From assembly GCA_028565635.1 (NCBI GenBank), contig JAOXYB010032220.1, forward strand, positions 1 to 14,457: DNA of 14,457 nucleotides, given 5' to 3'. The translations under genes and the position numbers were made by a program. Source of the stretch: Phoronis ovalis (Eukaryota; Phoronida; Phoronidae). Of the stretch, positions 8,801-14,457 are shown piece after piece (the stretch's first letter is position 1; each line of letters begins with the position of its first letter). The notes beneath the pieces were generated by a model. The model ran no database searches, was not told where the DNA came from, and saw only the letters and a list, made by a program, of their open reading frames with translations.

Positions 8801-9519
8801 AGTATTTAATAACTGGTAGCTATGAGATAGATAATGGCTTAAGCATGTGCTTGCAGAAGTTATGCAATATTTATATTGGTGCCTAGAAAAAGTTGGATTG
8901 TAATATTACATTTGAACATAAAAGCTTTTTTTGTCCTTCTTGATTTTGTTACCAGTCATTAATATAAATAACAATTTAAATAATGCCAATAAAAAAATTA
9001 AAATTATAGAAAAAAATTACGAAAGAAAATTTGTTGAATGGTAATGCATAAAATACTTTAATAGTATTCCAAATTTTCTGCTTTTGTAATCTAATTATTC
9101 TGTTAGATGTTCAAATGAACTGGATTTTATTCTGTGCCTACTGTATCGTATTTACTGTATGTAGTGCCATTAAATCATTGCATGGAATATATCCTCGTCC
9201 ATTGTTTAGAATAAAACAATCTCCATTTTTACAGGTATGGAAAAATTCAGAGTGTTAATATTCGTCCTACAGATGGTAGCAAATTTAATGCTACAATAGC
9301 ATTCATGGACATTACCTCTGCTTCTAAAGCAAACAGTGGGGTCAACAAAATAGACGACGTCTTGTTAAGGACTAACTACCATGATCCAACAGTTACTGGA
9401 ACTATAATCACTAGGACTAAAGAGCCGGAGACCCTTTCGGCCCCCAGGGACACGCCAACAACACAGAAGGGGAACGGGGCTCCCCCATCTCGGGGAAACT
9501 CTAAAAACCTAGAAAAAGG
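5726..9519 (+). CDS. spen: SPEN / split ends (SHARP, MINT) homologue, N-terminal part
   Basis: Two exons (5726-5808 and 9235-9519) join in phase 2 to give MVRETRYLWVSNLPENV followed by SDQIKEHFKRYGKIQSVNI, closely matching the opening of SPEN proteins. The RRM1 fold spans about residues 6-80: RNP2 is LWVSNL (8-13, aromatic W9), helix 1 is 19-28, RNP1 is A47-I54 with F51 kept but the usual third-position aromatic replaced by I49, a divergence also seen in other SPEN RRM1s, and RTNYHDP closes the domain. Residues 84-122 form a polar, T/P/K/G-rich linker. SPEN is a very large nuclear scaffold with four RRMs and a C-terminal SPOC domain that recruits corepressors to Notch and nuclear-receptor targets; RRMs 2-4 and SPOC lie beyond this window. 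The start has A at -3, G at +4 and an upstream in-frame TAA. The gene is 3'-incomplete. Confidence 0.92.
8085..8160. repeat. 31-bp tandem repeat, about 2.5 copies
   Basis: ATTGTGTACATTTCA occurs at 8092-8106 and 8123-8137 (period 31), each preceded by a variant of ATGGCCTTTAGCC. A third partial copy (ATAGCCTTAAAGCCATT) follows. It is a short diverged minisatellite inside spen intron 1. Confidence 0.75.
8471..8963. repeat. Exact 18-bp direct repeat, copies 475 bp apart
   Basis: TTGTTACCAGTCATTAAT is present at 8471-8488 and 8946-8963. The flanking sequence is unrelated beyond a few bases, so these may be remnants of a dispersed element or a conserved intronic motif. Confidence 0.65.
9235..9519 (+). 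CDS. spen: spen exon 2
   Basis: This exon runs from the last base of R28 to residue 122 plus two bases, ending at GG|GTAAGT (9520). It completes RRM1 (YGKIQSVNI, TIAFMDI, LLRTNY) and then encodes a linker with TRTKEPETL and PPSRGNSKN. The exon is clearly richer in G+C and CpG than intron 1. Confidence 0.92.
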
Positions 9520-9548
9520 GTAAGTGAAATGATCCACTGGTACATAAT

Positions 9549-10664
9549 GGAGTATTAAAACCAGGTGGAGTAGCTATAGCTCGGGAGTATTGTAGCAGTA
9601 ACCCATGGATGTACCGCTTTGGAGTAGGTGTAGTCCATTATTCCGTCAGGGAGTAATGATTCTGCACTGCTTGCATGGATTACTTTTGTGGTAGCAGGTA
9701 AAAATAAAGTCGCCCTACTAGCTCACTGTGGAGTATATGTTTTAGCTTGGGAGTATAATTGCACGTTTTAGTCCGTCTATGTGGACTAGTACTTTATGCC
9801 TTTTGGAGTATTGCGCACAGTTACTTTATAGTATGATATTGCTTGTTAAAAAACTTCAGGATTATAAACTCTTTTGTTAATCCCATGGATTATTTTACAT
9901 ACCAACCCTTATCAATTTACTGAAAACTTTACATTCTATTTATTTAACATTCAACTATAAAATTACAAAAAAATGCTGACACCTTTCTCTGGATTATTTG
10001 ATGTAAAGACAGACTTTAAACATAAAATCTAACTACCGTACATATTTTTACTGTACTGACAAACTATAAAAACACAATGCACACTGACACTTTTGGATTA
10101 CGGCCGGTATATAAACGAATAAATTTTGACGCTATTTTAAATAAAAACTCCGGTGGTGAAGCTAGACTTACGCTGTCCTAACCAGTGTTGTACTGTGTAT
10201 GTTGTTCAGTATCCCTTTTCTTTTTCGTTGTGGATTATGCATATTCCCAACTTGCTAGTTTGGATTATATATACACACTTAACACATTCATATTTCACTC
10301 TCCGTTCGGATTTACCTCTCTGGAGTATTGGTATCATGTTTTTGTATGGATTAACCGAACAGTTGCACTCGTATGTTTAAAGTACATGAGCGGATTTTTA
10401 ACCATGTATAGAAACACGACCCTTGGGATTACCTAGCTCTACATAGTCCAACTTGGAGTATCTAGCTGAATGGAATAATTTTTACCCTATGGATTATACA
10501 CAAGACTGAGACTATTTCTGTGAGTGAGTATGGTTTTCACTAATTATGTAAAAAATTGCCTTGTTTGATTACCAACCCTGAGGAATAAACTGACGATGAT
10601 GATCATCCTGTATGCCCCACTGGTTGTTGTTGGAGTATGAACCAGTAAACAAGGTAATGGAGTA
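9549..10664 (+). repeat. Sense-strand GGAGTA/GGATTA interspersed motif array
   Basis: GGAGTA occurs at 9549, 9567, 9584, 9621, 9650, 9730, 9750, 9805, 10322, 10455, 10632 and 10659. GGATTA occurs at 9677, 9859, 9887, 9991, 10095, 10232, 10262, 10348, 10426 and 10491. Near variants include GGATGTA (9607), GGACTA (9783), GGATTTA (10308) and GGATTTTTA (10392). The reverse complements are nearly absent (one TAATCC near 9879). Spacing is irregular, often 14-36 bp, and not in one reading frame. GGAGTA dominates the first 260 bp, GGATTA the middle, and GGAGTA returns at the end. Function unknown. Confidence 0.75.
10108..10115 (+). promoter_or_regulatory. TATA-like box inside the motif array
   Basis: TATATAAA directly follows the GC-rich CGGCCGG, in the CpG-retaining block. 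This context could fit an alternative internal promoter or a nested transcript. In AT-rich DNA the motif can also arise by chance. Confidence 0.25.
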
Positions 10665-13600
10665 TCGTAGCTGCACCATGGAAGAGCTTAATGCTGGATG
10701 ATAGCTTGCATGGTACTGTTTACATTTCTTGTTTTGCTGTAAAAGAAGATCAACCAATAGATGTAATGGTTTGTGGTATTTATCATATCCAGCAAATTTG
10801 GACTGGTCATTGACATTTTCAGCAAATTTTAACTTTTAGCTGTTGATCTTCACTGAAAATTAAGTAAGATTAAGCAGTGTGGCTTTTACTTATAAATACT
10901 GTGGAGAAATTGTGACATTGTCTAATATAAAAAGAAATAAAAATCAACAATTCTTCAAAAAATATTTATTATGTATAGTGGAAAAGCCGGAGCAGTGTAC
11001 ACAACACGGCTGCCTTTATGCTGAACTGAACTTCTACATGTAGATGAACTATAAATACTTATCATGGTTCTATATTTATATAAATGCTATATTTTTGCAT
11101 CTTATTGCCTAGCACAAGAGGGAAAGAACTAGGCTACAAACAAACATACACTAGATAGCTAATGCTTGATATCTGCCAACCTGAAGTTAAGTGATAGCTA
11201 TTGGAAGTGATTTGTTATGACATTAATTAGAAAGCTATACAGATCCTGCTATTTATTTTATGATATTTTGTTAGTGATAGTTTATAGACTGCTAAGATTC
11301 CAAATACATTTTCTTGAAAATAAGAAGAGCTTTAAGCTATATTGATTTGTGCCAGCTATGATAAAATTAGATTTCTGAAACTATGAAGTATTTATCTTAG
11401 CAGGATTTTGATTATATAGTGTGTAGAGAGCAAATTATATTTCTGGTTTTCAGGAACCCTGATGGGATATTGAATTTCTTGTATAGATGTTGCTGTGGGG
11501 TTAAATTACATAGAAATGTTTTGAAAGGGAAAATAGATTTTCATGTACTGTTAGCTGATTATGTAATTTTTCTTTGCAATGTATTAGATCTGAAAACATT
11601 GTGGAAATGTCTGGAGATTTTGCCTTGGAGAAGGAGATCAGAATAGTAATGTATTGGATGGCTTTTAAATATTCTTGCTAATTGTAAGAAAGGCAGCCAT
11701 CTTGCATTCCACGTTTTACTGCTTTCATTTATGAGCAAAGATTTTTGTCAAAGTTATTGTTAAGTTTTTACTGATTTATTTATTTGTTAATTGTTAAAAA
11801 TTTGTTTTTTTGATGTTTAAAAACATTATACAATTTTGTTGTTATTTATTTTTGTGAAGTTTCGAGAATTTATTATGTCAAGTACTATGTTTCTACATTT
11901 TGATTTAAATTGAAAACTTGTGTTTCTGAAATTTCTTAACCTGATAATGTGCAAAACTTAAGTAAAGAGAAATGTAGGTTAACCATTAGCTGAAGGTAAT
12001 GTGAAAAGTTCATTTGTGGTAGTCACATTTCAAATGTTCCTTTGCATATCTTCTGTTGTATACATACTAGTGTATTGATATTGCACATATTGCTCTGGCA
12101 TCATTATGATGAGGGCTCATCTTGGTATTTGATCAATAATAAATTTTCAATCTATATACTTGCCTTCAATGCCTTGTTTTCTTCAAAGTTAATAATAGAG
12201 CTTAAAGTCTAGGTTCATGGATATCTGACCACATCCTATCACAGATTATGGCCACTTGACCCTTATACAGCTGGAAAGATTATGATGTTGCCCAAATGGA
12301 ATTCCTAGCCAATATCAGGATTGCAGAATGCAAGAAAATTAAGATTGTCTGCTGTTTAAAGGGTATGAATGGTAAATGGGATATCAGTACCTGGGAGGGT
12401 TTATATTGATCAGATATGCATGTTTCTTTTTCTGGTACTTGCCTATCCTTAATACAAGTACTAGAAATATTCTTTTAATCCAGTATGATTGTGTGATTAT
12501 TCTGCTGTTGAATTTGTTTTATGTTTATTCATTATCTTATATATAGAACCTTTTCATAACAAAGAAAAAGGCATAGCATGCAATTTTTTTGTCACCTGAA
12601 TGTAAGAACACAAAAGAAAATCCATAATACAACTGACAGGTATTATGCTTGATTATTGTGTGTGCAGAGGTGATGCATATTTAATGATAAAGCTGCCATT
12701 CAAAATAAAACGTGAAAAAGTAGCATAATAAATAATTGATAGTCTCTGCTCATACCTAAACAGGTATGACATCATTGTGCAGTTTTAATGAGGAAAATTG
12801 ACCAATATTTAAATGTAAACAGCAATATATAGCAAAATGACATCTACCCATAAAGGAAACTAACTGGAAATTATTCAGTATGCATAGTGTAGCAGTGAAT
12901 CAATTATTCGAGTAAGAAGGTTTTGCATGCTTGTTTAGTAAGTGAAGAATTTTGATATAGATCATGACTGGTATACATTGCCGCCCCACAGTTGGTGATA
13001 GCTGAAAGTACAAAGTTTCATATTGTTTCATGAAATAATATTTCTATAACCTATGGACTAGTTACATGAGAATTAAAAAAATTCCTAGTTGACAATTTTC
13101 CTCTTATTTCTTCATTTAGAACACTAATATCAATAAATAAATTATAATTTATCTATAGTTTAGGCAATTTGTCTAGAGTAGAAATATGTCAGTTTAAGTA
13201 AAAAAACTTTTCCCAATCTAGCTGCAGCTCTGCAGGGTTTCAATACACCACACTACACTACAATATGCACTAACAATTCTGAAGTAAATTGTAACTGCAT
13301 TTTCCTTACCTTGTTTGGCAGCAGTTTGGTTAGCTCTATCCAAAAACTAACCAATCCATTAGTACCGTAGCTTGCACCTGGTTTTTTGCTACTTACAAGT
13401 AAAGAGTTGGCAACAGTACAAAATAATATATAAAAGAAATTTAAATGTGAGCTAAAATGTAAACTTGCCTAAGTTAGCTAACTAAGTTCTGAGAAATAAA
13501 GCATTTGATACAATTATTTCATCTTTACAATGTGACTTTAGAGAAACCGTTTGCAGATAAACCATTGAAAACAAAACAAAAGTGCAATTTTAGGAGTTCT

Positions 13601-14044
13601 ACATTTATGTAACTTGCTAAATCATGACAATAATTGAAACCTGTCCTGCTGATGCATTCTAGCCATTTTATCATGTGCTGCAGAAATTAGATTAATTGCA
13701 ATACAATTATATGTGCAGACAGCTTACGAAATGACCTATTGTACTTTAATAAAAAAGTACATTTAGAAAGCATGTGATGATAACTTTTGGATTTTAAATA
13801 TCAGTATAAAAAAGGAACGTTTTTGTGTAAAACATGTTCATAACAAAAAATATGTAAATCTGCTAAGCTGGCTATTTTTGCTTTATTTGTGAGGGTAATG
13901 GAAATAATTGGAACACATTAACCTTGTTGTTATGTGGTGCATCACATTGATGAATGGGTAGGGATTGAAAGATGGATATGATTACTTGGTAGATGGACTG
14001 GTTTTGTTACATTATTGGGCATTTGCTTGCTTGTTTGCTTGCAG

Positions 14045-14143
14045 ATGCTTTCATGGTATTATAACTTCATTCAAAAACATACAGCAATATAATTTAATGA
14101 CAAAAGGCCAAGATGTTGATTTGCCCCAATTTGTGGGACAAAG
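14045..14143 (+). CDS. spen: Candidate spen exon 3 (99 bp, frame-preserving)
   Basis: A TTTGCTTGCAG acceptor (ending 14044) and a strong AAG|GTAAGT donor (14144) bracket 99 bp. Only the frame expected after exon 2 is open: GG|A then TGC TTT CAT and so on, giving CFHGIITSFKNIQQYNLMTK then GQDVDLPQFVGQ, ending in the same phase 2. Its length is divisible by three, so it could be skipped without a frameshift. I do not recognise the peptide, and vertebrate SPEN linkers are RS/G-rich instead, so it could be a lineage-specific cassette, an exonised element or chance. Confidence 0.4.
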
Positions 14144-14457
14144 GTAAGTAATAACAAGATGTCCTTGTCTGGAGCTTATGATCAGACTGTGCAACTATAG
14201 TTGCATGTTCAAAATGAGGTTGCACTGACAAGTTCCAAGTGAGCATGTCAAAGGGAGTATACTACATATCCTGTTAAGACAGACTTTATGAGTACTCGGA
14301 TATTTTCTCTAAAAACAAATCTGTTATTAGCGCTTGGTAGTTGCCTAGAGTCCCGGGGGGGGTACTCAAGGTTTTTTGATTACGGGGATGTGCCGCGGAA
14401 CCCAATCCAAAATTTTGGCTTTCGGTAGTAAACCCAATCCAAATTTTTGAAATATAA
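14144..14457. other. Downstream intronic sequence ending in a dispersed repeat
   Basis: After the GTAAGT donor there is non-coding sequence. The last ~107 bp have a different, GC-richer composition (see the repeat entry). No exon is supported. Confidence 0.6.
14351..14457. repeat. Edge of a dispersed repeat with G8 tract and 32-bp tandem unit
   Basis: TCCCGGGGGGGGTACTC (G8 at 14355-14362) is followed by GATTACGGGGATGTGCCGCGG and two copies of AACCCAATCCAAA-TTTT at 14399 and 14431 (period 32). The GC-rich, CpG-bearing composition differs sharply from the adjacent intron. The style resembles G-run/GTACTC repeats common in marine invertebrate genomes. It is cut by the window edge, so its class is unknown. 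Confidence 0.55.

Larger units (their letters stand above)
5809..9234 (+). other. spen: spen intron 1 (3,426 bp)
   Basis: The donor is GTGAGT and the acceptor CCATTTTTACAG. The intron is AT-rich and CpG-poor. It contains a 31-bp tandem repeat (8085-8160) and an exact 18-bp direct repeat (8471-8488, 8946-8963). Open frames at 5809-6018, 7439-7621 and 8466-8651 lack recognisable domains and are discounted. Confidence 0.88.
9520..14044 (+). other. spen: spen intron 2 (at least ~4.5 kb)
   Basis: The intron begins with a consensus GTAAGTG donor. The first ~1.15 kb carries the GGAGTA/GGATTA array and many CpGs. From about 10,700 to 14,000 it is ordinary AT-rich, CpG-poor sequence in which I found no conserved exon, RNA gene or long repeat. 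The 75-, 83- and 75-residue frames at 10153, 10185 and 11419 look like chance. The right end is set by the candidate exon at 14045; otherwise the intron continues past the window. Confidence 0.7.

Noticed and set aside
10153-10436. Two overlapping 75- and 83-residue open frames within the motif array
   Set aside because: There is no recognisable domain, the frames overlap in different phases, and both lie inside an intron flanked by good spen splice sites.
9859-10500. GGATTA copies as telomere-type repeat
   Set aside because: The hexamers are interspersed with unrelated sequence and never occur in tandem, so this is not an interstitial telomeric tract.
9549-10664. CRISPR-like or coding-repeat explanation of the array
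   Set aside because: The genes are eukaryotic, the repeats are only six bases with irregular spacing, and the motif occurs in all three reading frames with stops between.
11033-11044. 12-bp palindrome TCTACATGTAGA
   Set aside because: Seen but isolated in AT-rich sequence, with no associated repeat or gene feature.
11419-11646. 75-residue open frame after a TTTTCAG-like acceptor
   Set aside because: No matching donor or conserved peptide, and composition is that of the surrounding AT-rich intron.
13965-14044. Upstream part of the open frame ending at 14147 (ATG at 13965)
   Set aside because: It contains the pyrimidine/TTGC-rich tract and AG expected of an acceptor, so any exon would start at 14045; no independent start context or domain supports a separate gene.

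Overview
This is an AT-rich stretch of an animal nuclear genome. It carries three intron-containing protein genes with conserved GT..AG splice sites, long introns and no sign of operons. The proteins are a GPI-type Xaa-Pro aminopeptidase tail, a COG3964-type amidohydrolase and a SPEN/split-ends N-terminus. Together with the compound repeats, they suggest a marine invertebrate such as a cnidarian, mollusc or other non-vertebrate. The species cannot be fixed from the sequence alone.

Layout: (1) positions 307-495 (+) are the last coding exon of a membrane-anchored Xaa-Pro aminopeptidase (XPNPEP2-like); the rest of that gene lies left of the window. (2) 5437 down to 1332 (-) is a complete five-exon amidohydrolase gene. 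I reassembled it as 457 codons with consistent splice phases (1-1-2-1), and it is tail-to-tail with gene 1. (3) 5726 onward (+) is the start of a SPEN (SHARP/MINT/split ends) homologue. Exon 1 (5726-5808) and exon 2 (9235-9519) together encode the first RRM and a low-complexity linker. A phase-compatible candidate third exon lies at 14045-14143, and the gene runs off the right edge. Genes 2 and 3 are head-to-head with 288 bp between their start codons, so they probably share a bidirectional promoter.

Non-coding content: a decayed hAT-like MITE sits in amidohydrolase intron 1, and several short hairpins and direct repeats sit in the other introns. SPEN intron 1 carries a 31-bp tandem repeat and an exact 18-bp repeat. 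A G8-bearing dispersed repeat is at the extreme right.

The most unusual structure is in SPEN intron 2, directly after the exon 2 donor. About 1.1 kb (9549-10664) holds over twenty GGAGTA/GGATTA hexamers, nearly all on the sense strand, irregularly spaced, in a CpG-retaining block that contrasts with the CpG-poor intron that follows. No known element explains it, and it is the best candidate here for something undescribed.
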